From an uncultured Chlorobiales bacterium (GTDB lineage Bacteria; Bacteroidota; Chlorobiia; Chlorobiales; Chlorobiaceae): a stretch of 23,146 nt of DNA. Of the stretch, positions 9,490-17,755 are shown one piece after another. Under the pieces are notes generated by a model. The model was not told the DNA's origin. It saw only the letters and a program-made list of their open reading frames with translations, and ran no database searches. The stretch lies in NCBI GenBank assembly GCA_903901395.1, contig CAIUQW010000380.1:1-23146 (forward strand), given 5' to 3'. Numbering within the stretch: the stretch's first letter is position 1; each line of letters starts with the position of its first letter. The translations under genes were made by a program, and so were the position numbers.

Positions 9490-9496
9490 AAGGAGA
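9490..9496 (+). promoter_or_regulatory. ribosome binding site deciding the TcA-1 start
   Basis: AAGGAGA lies 8 nt before the ATG at 9505. It favours this start over the in-frame ATG at 9451, whose upstream sequence lacks a comparable site. Residues encoded before 9505 also look unlike the family. Confidence 0.85.
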
Positions 9497-9504
9497 CCCT
9501 GAGC

Positions 9505-12500
9505 ATGAATAACATCACCTACCCATTGAAAACAGATATGCATGGAGCTCCTGTGGCTGACTTGCAGAATGCTCTTCAACAGTATCTGGATCAGGGTTCT
9601 CATTTGGTAAGCGATGCGTTCAATGCCCTGTTTCAGGTGTGGCATCTGTTCGAGAAACCGACAAAACCAACACCAGAGCCATCGCCTGAACCGTCTGCTT
9701 CTTCTGCCTGGCTGGTTGACGGCAAAGTGGCGAGTCGCGTCAGCGCCAGCGTTGGCGGGTTAAGTGTTGTCATCGTTGACAAGAATGTTGGCGGCGACAC
9801 ACAACTCGCGCAGGCCGTGACGGATGACCGGGGTGCCTACAAGGCGACCTTCTCCGACAGAGTGGTCGCGCGTCTCGGCAAAGCTCAGCCTGACCTGCAA
9901 GCGCAGGTTTTTTCCGGCAAGACTTTGCTTGGGGCATCCGCTGCGCACTACAACGCCTCCCGGCAAGAGACCTTGAATGTGCTGTTAGCCGATACGGCAG
10001 TCGCCAATCTTCTTTCGGAACACGAGACTTTGAGCAACGCGCTTTCAGCCCAATACAGCGGGCGCTTGCGTGACCTGAAGGAAACCGAAGAGCAGCAGGA
10101 CATTACCTATCTGGCAAACAAAACCGGCTGGGACGCTCGCGCCGTTGCCCTGGCCGCCCTTGCCGATCAGTTCAGTGCGCAGAGCGTTGATTCGAAAGGA
10201 AATCCGACTATTCCGCAGCTCTATTTTTATGCGCTTTTCCGTGCCGGTCTGCCCGCGAACGAGGATATGCTGTACCACACCGACGCCAGCACGCTTGAAA
10301 GCGTTTGGATGCAAGCGGCAGCCCAGGGCGTGATACCCAAAGCGTCGGTTCAGCAGATTCCGGTAATGGCTCAGCGATTTCAATCCATGAGCGTGCACAA
10401 GTTGCTGACCGGAAAGGCGCTTATCGGCGCGTCATCCTTCAGTGAGATGTTGAACGTTTCAAAGCTTAACGAAGCGCAGCAGAAGCGGTTTGCCGAACTC
10501 TACACAGCAAACCGCACCGATATGGAAACCTTGTGGAAAATTGTTGGCGAAGATTCAACCTTTGGCGCATCTCCTCAACAGCGCTCCGCGGTGGTCAGTC
10601 GCCTTCAGGTCGATAGCAAACTGGCTTTTCTCACGATCAATAACGCTGTTCTGATCAATGATATTCATGACAAGGTCGGCGGCGAAAAGGGCTTGTCGGA
10701 CCCACTTCAGTTGGCACAGTCGGGGTACCATCGCGCTGATGCCTGGAATCGACTACTAACAAACGTTCCCATTCCGAAGGAAATTCCCGGAAGTACGCCT
10801 GAGGCTCAGAAGGCGAACTATGCGGAATATCTTGCCGCGCAGGTGCGATTGAGTTACCCGACGGCTTCTGTGGCGCAGATGGTCCAAAGCCGGGAGCTGC
10901 TGCTGACAGGCGCTGCTCCTGCTGCTGATGTTGCTGATGTTCATGATTCGGTTCACGCATTCCTGACCGCACATCAGGGTAAATTCGAGATCGGGATGGA
11001 ACCCGTCGAACAGTACATCCGCAAGAACAATGTGGTGGATGTTGCCAACGAAACAGTTACGCATATCAAGCGGCTTCAGCGTGTGTACCAGATGACGCCC
11101 ACCGACAAGGCGATGACCGGCTTGATGAAGCGAGGAGTGGATTCGGCCTGCCACGTTGTTGGCTATGATCGGAGCACGTTCGTCAAGAGCTTCGCGGCAG
11201 ATTTGGGCGATGAGAAGACGGCAGCAGAGACCTATGATCGTTCGGTGCAGATTCACGGCGTGGTTCTCAATATTGCTCTCAGCTACTTGCATGCGCGAAC
11301 AGCGCCCGCCATTGGCGCCAGCAGTCAGTCACTTTTCATCGATCCTGCTCCGGCCAATCTGTCCAGTAAAGCCGATAAGGCAGATATAGCCAATCTGGCC
11401 GATACCGCCGATACCGTTGATACAACCGATACCGCCGGTATAGCCAATACAGGGGACATCATCGCTTACCCTACATTGGAGAGCCTGTTTGGTTCGATGG
11501 ATTTCTGCTCGTGCGATCACTGCCGCTCCATTCTCTCGCCTGCCGCTTATCTGGTTGACTTACTGCAGTTTATCTATTCCGATGATGAGGTTTGGAGTGT
11601 TTATGTGAAAAACTGGAAAACCGACAATGGGGCGCCGTATCCATATCTAAATCAAGCGGCATTCTCTCAAGCCGGTTCACATTCAAACACAGAAATCTCG
11701 CCTTTTCAAGTGCTGATGTCCCGTCGTCCGGATATTCAGCACCTGCCGCTCACCTGCGAGAATACGAATACGGCTCTGCCATATATCGACATTGTCAACG
11801 AGACGCTTGAATATTTCATCGTTAGCAATCTTTCGCTGACCAATTATGAGGGACATGATACGAATAACGCGACTTCAGAAGATCTTCTGGCCAGTCCGCA
11901 ATTCGTGATGGATACAGCGTATGAAACGTTATGCAATGAACGTTTTCCAGCTCCGCTGCCGTTTCATCGCTCTCTGGAAAATCTCCGCCGTTATTTCAAC
12001 AAATTTGAAGTGCCGCTGCCTCTTGCCATGGAGCGTTTGCGCAAGAACGACCTTCTCGATATTGACCGGACAACGAATCCGCCAGCTGACTATGGTTGGC
12101 GGGATATTCTGATGGAAGAACTTCAAATTTCCCGCGCCGAGTATGAGCTGTTGACGAACTCGCCCAACGCTGTTTCGCTGTGGCAGATGTTCGGTTTTCC
12201 TTCCAGTATGGCGGATGTCGATGTCATCGACGGTTTGTCCAATGCAAAACAATTTTCGAAGAGGATTGGCATTACCTACATAGAACTGATCGCTCTTTTG
12301 AGGAGCCGGTTTGTCAACCCCAATGCCGACTTGTTGCCGAAGATAGAAAAGCTTGGCGTTTCATTCGCAACTCTCAAGGCTCTCAAGGACGGTCAAACAT
12401 CGGATGGAACTCCGTTCACCGATGCGAATTTTCTCGAGCTGCTTCCCACAGGCCTGGCCGCCCCTGATCCTGCGGAATACGGTGATGATATCACAGCATG

Positions 12501-15500
12501 GGTCAAGAATGAAGCCAATTATCAACGTATCATGAGCCTGATCACGCTGACGATACCTGTCAGTGAATATCACAAAGATACTAAATACAAGCTGGGAGAT
12601 TGTGTAAGACCTGCATCACCCTCAACGGATGTATCGATCTACTTCGTTTGCACCAGCCTGACACCAGCGACTACCTTGCCGACGACATGGGTGAGCACCC
12701 CGGGCGATAAATGTAATATTGGGAATTACGAATGGACTTGCCGGAACATCACTGATTGCGCGAGTTTTGAAAACATGGCATTTCGCTATACCGATCCTGA
12801 AAAGCTGAATGAAAATATCGATGCTGTCGGGTTCGTCCGGATGTTGCGTTTTGTCCGCTTGTGGAAAAAGCTGGGGTGGAAGATGGAACAGACCGACGCG
12901 GCAATCTGCACGCTTCTTCGAGCAGATATGATGCTGCCACTCGGCTCGGGTGATATTGACAATGTTAGCAAGGTCGATAATGGTTTTATGATTCTGCTGC
13001 CGCGTCTCGGCATCGTGAGTCGTGTTATGCATGCCTTGCATCTGACCGTAAAACGTGATTTGCTTAGCTTTCTTGCCTGCTTCTCGCCAATCGGTACTCA
13101 CGATAGCGTTCAGTGGATACAAAATGACGAAGGTGGTCTCAAGCAACAAATCATCCCGTCGTTATACCGGCAGATGTTTCTCAACCCGACGATATTACAA
13201 CAGGATAATGTTTTTGCCGATAACGGCTACGGCGAGTTCCTCAATGGTAATACCGAGAAAATTGCGGATCATGTGAATGCGTTACGCTCCGCATTCAATG
13301 TCACTGGTGATGAATATGACCAGATTGTGAGCGCGCTTGGCTACACTCAAAACACACCCTTGACCATCTTCAATATCAGCGAGATCTATCGTCGAGGATG
13401 GCTTGCGCGAAAGCTCAAGATCAGCGTCCGCGAACTGTTGTTATTGATCGAATATACCGGCCTCGATCCGTTTGCCGTTCCAGACTTGACCAATCCGGCA
13501 ATGTTGCGGCTTATCGAGCTGGTGCAGAAAATGAAGTCGCGCTCCTTCAAATCAGCCGTCGCGCTTTACCTGATGTGGAATCAGGATCTGAGTGGCAAGT
13601 CCGCTCCGACCACCACGAAGATCGCCGAGTTTGCCCGTACGTTGCGTAACAGCTTAACCCAAATTGAAAACGAACTCATTGTAGCCGATGATCCTACTGG
13701 CGAAATTACTCGCGCGAGAATGGCGCTTGTATATGGAAACGAAGCTGCGGAGTTCTTTTTCACTCTGCTGAACAATTCCTTGGTGACAGAGATACCTTTC
13801 AGCCGCCAACAGGCAGATTTAACCACTGAAGTTTATTTCAAGCGCACACAACCTGCAACCTTCCTGACCAGTGTGCCCTACAAACATAATAAATCCAGCC
13901 TCGAGAACGATTTTTCAAACGCTGTTCCCGGGATTACGTATGATGATTCGAAGAATATTCTCTCTTTCAGTGGAACACTTGATCCAGGCAAATTCGGTAT
14001 TCTAAAATCGAAGGCGGAAGACCTCATTACAGACAATGCAACCAAAGAGCTGTTCAAAGCTGCGATTGATGCAATTTATCAGCGGAATTCACTGGCGGTT
14101 GAGGCAAATCTGGAGCAGGAGATCGTGGATGCAGCGCCTGAAATTTCCTACAAAGCTGCTGCTCATAAGCTTTGTTTTAAGGGCGCGCTTTCCAAACCAA
14201 TGCACGATGCACTTGATCAGGCATCTGTTGCTATTAAAAATTCTGATGATCAGAAATTGTTTCTCAGCGCTGCGGATAATCTCTTTAATGAAAGTCAGCT
14301 TGTCGCGCATTCCAATCTCGAACAGGAGCTTGTCGATGCTTCTGATGGCCTGCTGGTTTATGATGATTACCGGAAGGTATTGTCATATACCGGTATGCTG
14401 TCGGATGCTGTTTGTTCGGCCATCAAAAGCGCCGCTATAGCTATTGCCAATGTGGCCGATAACGAAGCTTTCGTTAAGGCCATAGATGATACAGGCATTG
14501 ATGAAATAACCGCTGATGGCAGAAAAATCGTTAAAAATCTTAAAGAAAAATATCATAACGTCATCGACCCCTTCTTCGGGAAGTACCCCGAGTTGCAACC
14601 GCTCAGCAAGGCATATCGCTTTTTCCTGACCCAGCGCTGTGTCGCTTCATTTGGCGGACCGGTGGAGCTGCCTTCCGAGATTGTAGCCGCTGGACAAAAC
14701 AAGATTATGTACGATCCCAATGCTGAGCAACTCTCCTACGCTGGCGTTCTGTCTGACGCCGCCGCTACTGCGCTGAAAGATGCCGCTAACGCAATAGTGG
14801 ATGCAAGTGTGAAATCTTCATTTGTCAATGCCGTGGATATGCTTGCTACTGCAAATCACACGGACATTAATAATCTTTTCAGTAATGATGCTGTTGCATT
14901 GAACAGCTACACAGATGCATACATCAAGGCCAGTAATTCACCCGAGAAGCAACGCACGGTTCTGCTTGGCGCATTGCTTCCTTCGTTAATCAAACAGCGT
15001 AAAGCACAGCAAGCGTTGCAGGTGATCAGTACAGTGGTCTCTACTGATCTGACGTTTACACAAACAATACTCAACTCGTCGAAGTCACCTTTTGCACTTT
15101 ATGCGGTCTCTGATAAGAAACAAGCGGGCCTGTCTGATTTCCTCGCGCTTGAAACATATGGCCTTACTGCCCAGTTTTTTGCTTATGGCGCGCCAATAGA
15201 AACCCCTATTTCCGTTCCGTTCATCACTGCGAATCTTGAGTACGGAAACGCTAATTCGTTGCCCAAAAACCCGGCGCCTGGCGATGCTATTTCAGGTGTC
15301 TGGCAGGGCTATCTTGAAGCTCCTGAAAGTGGGTTTTTTAATTTGCGCATCAAGGCAGATAACGGTGCAACGGTTACCTTGCAACTCCAGAATGAGGGGA
15401 ATGCACCAGTCAATCTCACCCAGGACGCGGCAGACACAACGCTCTGGGAAAACCAAAACCAGATTGAGCTGCGGGCAGGAACGCTTTATCCTCTCACCTT

Positions 15501-17724
15501 GAAAGTAGAGAATGTTCGCGATGTGGTCAGCATGCAGTGGGAGTGGGAGCCGAAGGGGCAGGGACGCGCCGTGATACCTGCGCGTTATCTCTATCCGGCT
15601 ACGCTTTTCGATAGTTTCCAAAAGACCTATGTTCGTTTCCTGAAATCAGCATCCATTGCGAAAGGTCTTGGATTGACAGCAAATGAACTCGCTTTCTTTG
15701 CCACCCATCCAGATTATCAGGTTGATTCTGACGGATGGTTGAATGCTTTGCCGGTGAATGGGGATCCTGCACAAGCAACCGCTTTTGCGCTGCTGAAACC
15801 ATTCGAAGCGCTGCTCGATTTCGCACGGATCAAGGCGGAGATTTCACCCGGTGACGAATCGCTTCTGACCTTATTGAAAGACCCTGCTACGGCAACGCAA
15901 ACTCCGGATAGCCTGCTGTTCAGTATCACTCGCTGGAATCAGACGTCGTTGAGCGCTCTGCTGACCCATTTCACCGATACCATTGCCGATCTCGAACATT
16001 TCGAGCTGTTCCGCCGAGTTTATGATGCCTATGCGCTTTGCCAGACAATGGGCATTTCACCCAGTTCCTTGATACAGGCAACAACCAACGAGCCTGTCGC
16101 CGATACGGTGAGCAACCTGCAAGCCGCCCTGCGCGCCCTTTACGATGCGGAAAGCTGGCGGGATGTCGTTCGTCCGATCAACGATGAAATGCGCGGCTTG
16201 CAGCGCGACGCACTGGTAGCCTGCATCCTGCACCAGATGCGCATTCACCCTGAGAGCGCTCACATCGATACACCCGACAAACTGTTCGAGTTCTTTTTAA
16301 TGGATGTCCAGATGGAGCCTTGCATGCAAACTTCGCGCATCCGCCATGCACTTTCGTCGGTACAGCTATTTATCGATCGTTGCCTTTTGAATCTCGAACC
16401 GCGCGTCTCACCGGCAGCCATCAATGCCAAACAGTGGGAGTGGATGAAGCGTTACCGCGTTTGGGAGGCCAATCGCAAGGTTTACCTTTTCCCGGAGAAC
16501 TGGCTCGAACCCGAATTGCGCGACGACCAGTCGCCGTTCTTCAAGGAAACGATGAGCGAGCTGCTGCAGGGAGATATTACCGAAGACAGAGCCTCTGTAG
16601 CTTTGCTGAATTATCTCTCGAAACTCGAAGAGGTGGCCAAACTGGAGCCGTGTGGTATTTATCATGATGAAAATACAAATATCGAGCATGTTGTTGCCCG
16701 TACTGCCGGAGCGCATCGGAAATACTATTATCGCCGCAAGGAAGGGAGTTCCTGGACGCCATGGGAACAGATCAAACTTGACATCGAAGATAACCCGGTT
16801 ATTCCGGTTGTCTGGAACGACCGCCTGTTTCTTTTCTGGCTGCGCATTCTGAAGCAATCTCCGACCTCGGCGAACATCCCGGATCCAGGTCGCGGAAACT
16901 CAATGACTGCTCTCACAAAGTCAGATATTAATAAGACAGCTGATCCTAAAATAACAGTACAAGCGGTGCTCTGTTGGAGCGAGTATTATAACGGCAAGTG
17001 GCAGGCCTCAAAAACATCAGATGTGAATAACCCAACCGTACTTGGCAACGATTACAGTGCTTCGGGAAGAGGTTCATTCAATCGTGAAAATATATACCTG
17101 CGCGCGATACCAGAAAACGACGCGCTACGGATTGCGATCATCAAACATTCTGGCCCCTCTGCGTCGTTTCTCCTTTACAACACCCACAGCTTGCCTGAGC
17201 CCAGTGAAAAAGCGCTAGCCAAGCAGTCTGGAATGTTACGTCATTGGTACACTCCTCAAGACAGCGACGACTTCATGTTTATTTATTCGAGCACATCAAC
17301 GAACACCGACCTGAAACGCAAAATTTTGACACCCCCTATCTCTTATGATTTGGTCCAGCAAAAAGGGCGGCTGGATAACTGGGATGCTTTATTCGTTTTC
17401 GCAGATAGTCGCCATGTATTTTATGTTACCACCAAAATGCAGCCGGTATGGATTCATTCTTCCAAGTTGAATTATGGCATTTTCACCGATCCTGACAAAA
17501 TTTGTCAGATTCCTCCATTAGCGCTGGAGGTCGAACCTCCTGTTTCCAAAAAACTTTGGGGTGACGGCGGGCCAGTTGATTCAGGATTTGTACTCATCGA
17601 TCAGCCGCAAATGGAGAGTTATGTCACCCAGGACGCCTTTATTTGCAATGGGATAGGAATGACTGGTACAGTGGGATACGGGAATAGCCAGATTGGCCCA
17701 TCTGGCGTTACAATTCACTATTAA
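9505..17724 (+). CDS. TcA subunit, N-terminal part (stalk, VRP1, PA14, neuraminidase-like)
   Basis: A 2739-aa protein from ATG 9505, forming the N-terminal part of a split TcA, the receptor-binding translocon of Tc toxins. In order: short helical segment resembling a peptidoglycan-binding repeat (1-49); Pro-rich linker (50-67); transthyretin-like beta domain (about 68-160, with AVTDDRGAYKATFS); helical stalk; 90-nt tandem repeat (residues 623-652); VRP1 domain (about 655-1000, with FGSMDFCSCDHCRSILSPAA and RRPDIQHLPLTCENTNT); a Cys-containing insert (about 1022-1085); four related repeats (1477-1783); PA14 domain (about 1885-2032); ABC-toxin N-terminal region (about 2246-2400, with KRYRVWEANRKVYLFPENW); neuraminidase-like region (from about 2386, with IPVVWNDRLFLFWLRI). 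It ends where the pore-forming half begins, and the next gene continues the fold. TcdA1-type proteins have about 2500 residues in one chain, so this TcA is both split and enlarged. Family assignment is secure; boundaries are approximate. Confidence 0.94.
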   Translation: MNNITYPLKTDMHGAPVADLQNALQQYLDQGSHLVSDAFNALFQVWHLFEKPTKPTPEPSPEPSASSAWLVDGKVASRVSASVGGLSVVIVDKNVGGDTQLAQAVTDDRGAYKATFSDRVVARLGKAQPDLQAQVFSGKTLLGASAAHYNASRQETLNVLLADTAVANLLSEHETLSNALSAQYSGRLRDLKETEEQQDITYLANKTGWDARAVALAALADQFSAQSVDSKGNPTIPQLYFYALFRAGLPANEDMLYHTDASTLESVWMQAAAQGVIPKASVQQIPVMAQRFQSMSVHKLLTGKALIGASSFSEMLNVSKLNEAQQKRFAELYTANRTDMETLWKIVGEDSTFGASPQQRSAVVSRLQVDSKLAFLTINNAVLINDIHDKVGGEKGLSDPLQLAQSGYHRADAWNRLLTNVPIPKEIPGSTPEAQKANYAEYLAAQVRLSYPTASVAQMVQSRELLLTGAAPAADVADVHDSVHAFLTAHQGKFEIGMEPVEQYIRKNNVVDVANETVTHIKRLQRVYQMTPTDKAMTGLMKRGVDSACHVVGYDRSTFVKSFAADLGDEKTAAETYDRSVQIHGVVLNIALSYLHARTAPAIGASSQSLFIDPAPANLSSKADKADIANLADTADTVDTTDTAGIANTGDIIAYPTLESLFGSMDFCSCDHCRSILSPAAYLVDLLQFIYSDDEVWSVYVKNWKTDNGAPYPYLNQAAFSQAGSHSNTEISPFQVLMSRRPDIQHLPLTCENTNTALPYIDIVNETLEYFIVSNLSLTNYEGHDTNNATSEDLLASPQFVMDTAYETLCNERFPAPLPFHRSLENLRRYFNKFEVPLPLAMERLRKNDLLDIDRTTNPPADYGWRDILMEELQISRAEYELLTNSPNAVSLWQMFGFPSSMADVDVIDGLSNAKQFSKRIGITYIELIALLRSRFVNPNADLLPKIEKLGVSFATLKALKDGQTSDGTPFTDANFLELLPTGLAAPDPAEYGDDITAWVKNEANYQRIMSLITLTIPVSEYHKDTKYKLGDCVRPASPSTDVSIYFVCTSLTPATTLPTTWVSTPGDKCNIGNYEWTCRNITDCASFENMAFRYTDPEKLNENIDAVGFVRMLRFVRLWKKLGWKMEQTDAAICTLLRADMMLPLGSGDIDNVSKVDNGFMILLPRLGIVSRVMHALHLTVKRDLLSFLACFSPIGTHDSVQWIQNDEGGLKQQIIPSLYRQMFLNPTILQQDNVFADNGYGEFLNGNTEKIADHVNALRSAFNVTGDEYDQIVSALGYTQNTPLTIFNISEIYRRGWLARKLKISVRELLLLIEYTGLDPFAVPDLTNPAMLRLIELVQKMKSRSFKSAVALYLMWNQDLSGKSAPTTTKIAEFARTLRNSLTQIENELIVADDPTGEITRARMALVYGNEAAEFFFTLLNNSLVTEIPFSRQQADLTTEVYFKRTQPATFLTSVPYKHNKSSLENDFSNAVPGITYDDSKNILSFSGTLDPGKFGILKSKAEDLITDNATKELFKAAIDAIYQRNSLAVEANLEQEIVDAAPEISYKAAAHKLCFKGALSKPMHDALDQASVAIKNSDDQKLFLSAADNLFNESQLVAHSNLEQELVDASDGLLVYDDYRKVLSYTGMLSDAVCSAIKSAAIAIANVADNEAFVKAIDDTGIDEITADGRKIVKNLKEKYHNVIDPFFGKYPELQPLSKAYRFFLTQRCVASFGGPVELPSEIVAAGQNKIMYDPNAEQLSYAGVLSDAAATALKDAANAIVDASVKSSFVNAVDMLATANHTDINNLFSNDAVALNSYTDAYIKASNSPEKQRTVLLGALLPSLIKQRKAQQALQVISTVVSTDLTFTQTILNSSKSPFALYAVSDKKQAGLSDFLALETYGLTAQFFAYGAPIETPISVPFITANLEYGNANSLPKNPAPGDAISGVWQGYLEAPESGFFNLRIKADNGATVTLQLQNEGNAPVNLTQDAADTTLWENQNQIELRAGTLYPLTLKVENVRDVVSMQWEWEPKGQGRAVIPARYLYPATLFDSFQKTYVRFLKSASIAKGLGLTANELAFFATHPDYQVDSDGWLNALPVNGDPAQATAFALLKPFEALLDFARIKAEISPGDESLLTLLKDPATATQTPDSLLFSITRWNQTSLSALLTHFTDTIADLEHFELFRRVYDAYALCQTMGISPSSLIQATTNEPVADTVSNLQAALRALYDAESWRDVVRPINDEMRGLQRDALVACILHQMRIHPESAHIDTPDKLFEFFLMDVQMEPCMQTSRIRHALSSVQLFIDRCLLNLEPRVSPAAINAKQWEWMKRYRVWEANRKVYLFPENWLEPELRDDQSPFFKETMSELLQGDITEDRASVALLNYLSKLEEVAKLEPCGIYHDENTNIEHVVARTAGAHRKYYYRRKEGSSWTPWEQIKLDIEDNPVIPVVWNDRLFLFWLRILKQSPTSANIPDPGRGNSMTALTKSDINKTADPKITVQAVLCWSEYYNGKWQASKTSDVNNPTVLGNDYSASGRGSFNRENIYLRAIPENDALRIAIIKHSGPSASFLLYNTHSLPEPSEKALAKQSGMLRHWYTPQDSDDFMFIYSSTSTNTDLKRKILTPPISYDLVQQKGRLDNWDALFVFADSRHVFYVTTKMQPVWIHSSKLNYGIFTDPDKICQIPPLALEVEPPVSKKLWGDGGPVDSGFVLIDQPQMESYVTQDAFICNGIGMTGTVGYGNSQIGPSGVTIHY
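11371..11460 (+). repeat. ten-copy degenerate 9-bp tandem repeat in the TcA-1 gene
   Basis: Ten consecutive 9-nt units related to GCCGATACC encode triplets of the form Ala/Val/Thr-Asp/Asn-X (ADK, ADI, ANL, ADT, ADT, VDT, TDT, AGI, ANT, GDI). They lie just before the VRP1 domain and give a flexible, threonine- and aspartate-rich hinge. Whole 9-bp units can be gained or lost without shifting the frame. Confidence 0.85.
13933..14853 (+). repeat. four diverged ~50-residue protein repeats inside TcA-1
   Basis: Copies lie at 13933-14085, 14143-14292, 14353-14502 and 14704-14853 (residues from 1477, 1547, 1617 and 1734). Shared pattern: aliphatic-x-Tyr, six or so residues, Leu-Ser-Phe/Tyr-x-Gly-x-Leu, then an Ala-rich helix ending in Phe-x-x-Ala. 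Examples: ITYDDSKNILSFSGTLD, LVYDDYRKVLSYTGMLSDA, IMYDPNAEQLSYAGVLSDAA. Copies 2 and 3 are also preceded by NLEQEIVDA and NLEQELVDA. Spacing is exactly 70 residues for the first three; an extra block of about 47 residues precedes the fourth. Confidence 0.85.
15157..15600 (+). other. PA14 domain within TcA-1
   Basis: Residues about 1885-2032 show the beta-rich PA14 pattern: YGLTAQFFAYGAP, then SGVWQGYLEAPESGFFNLRI, KADNGATVTLQL, LYPLTLKVENVRDVVSMQWE and a closing PARYLYP. PA14 domains bind carbohydrates in many toxins and adhesins, so it is a candidate receptor-binding element of the translocon. Ligand unknown. Confidence 0.8.
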
Positions 17725-17740
17725 TAACAAGAAGTGAAAT

Positions 17741-17746
17741 AAGGAG
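17741..17746 (+). promoter_or_regulatory. ribosome binding site of the TcA-2 gene
   Basis: AAGGAG lies 9 nt before ATG 17756 and after the TAA of the preceding gene (17722-17724). A dedicated, strong site shows that the second TcA half is translated as its own protein and is not a product of a recent nonsense mutation. Confidence 0.85.
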
Positions 17747-17755
17747 CATAGTCTC

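Noticed and set aside
9451..9504. Start of the TcA-1 gene at ATG 9451.
   Set aside because: No good ribosome site precedes it, while AAGGAGA stands 8 nt before ATG 9505.
11503..11525. CxCxxC motif (FCSCDHC) as a sign of a separate metal-binding enzyme.
   Set aside because: This cysteine cluster is a regular part of VRP1-type domains in TcA proteins.
13933..14853. A CRISPR-like or DNA-level repeat array.
   Set aside because: The similarity is at protein level only; the DNA units have diverged strongly.
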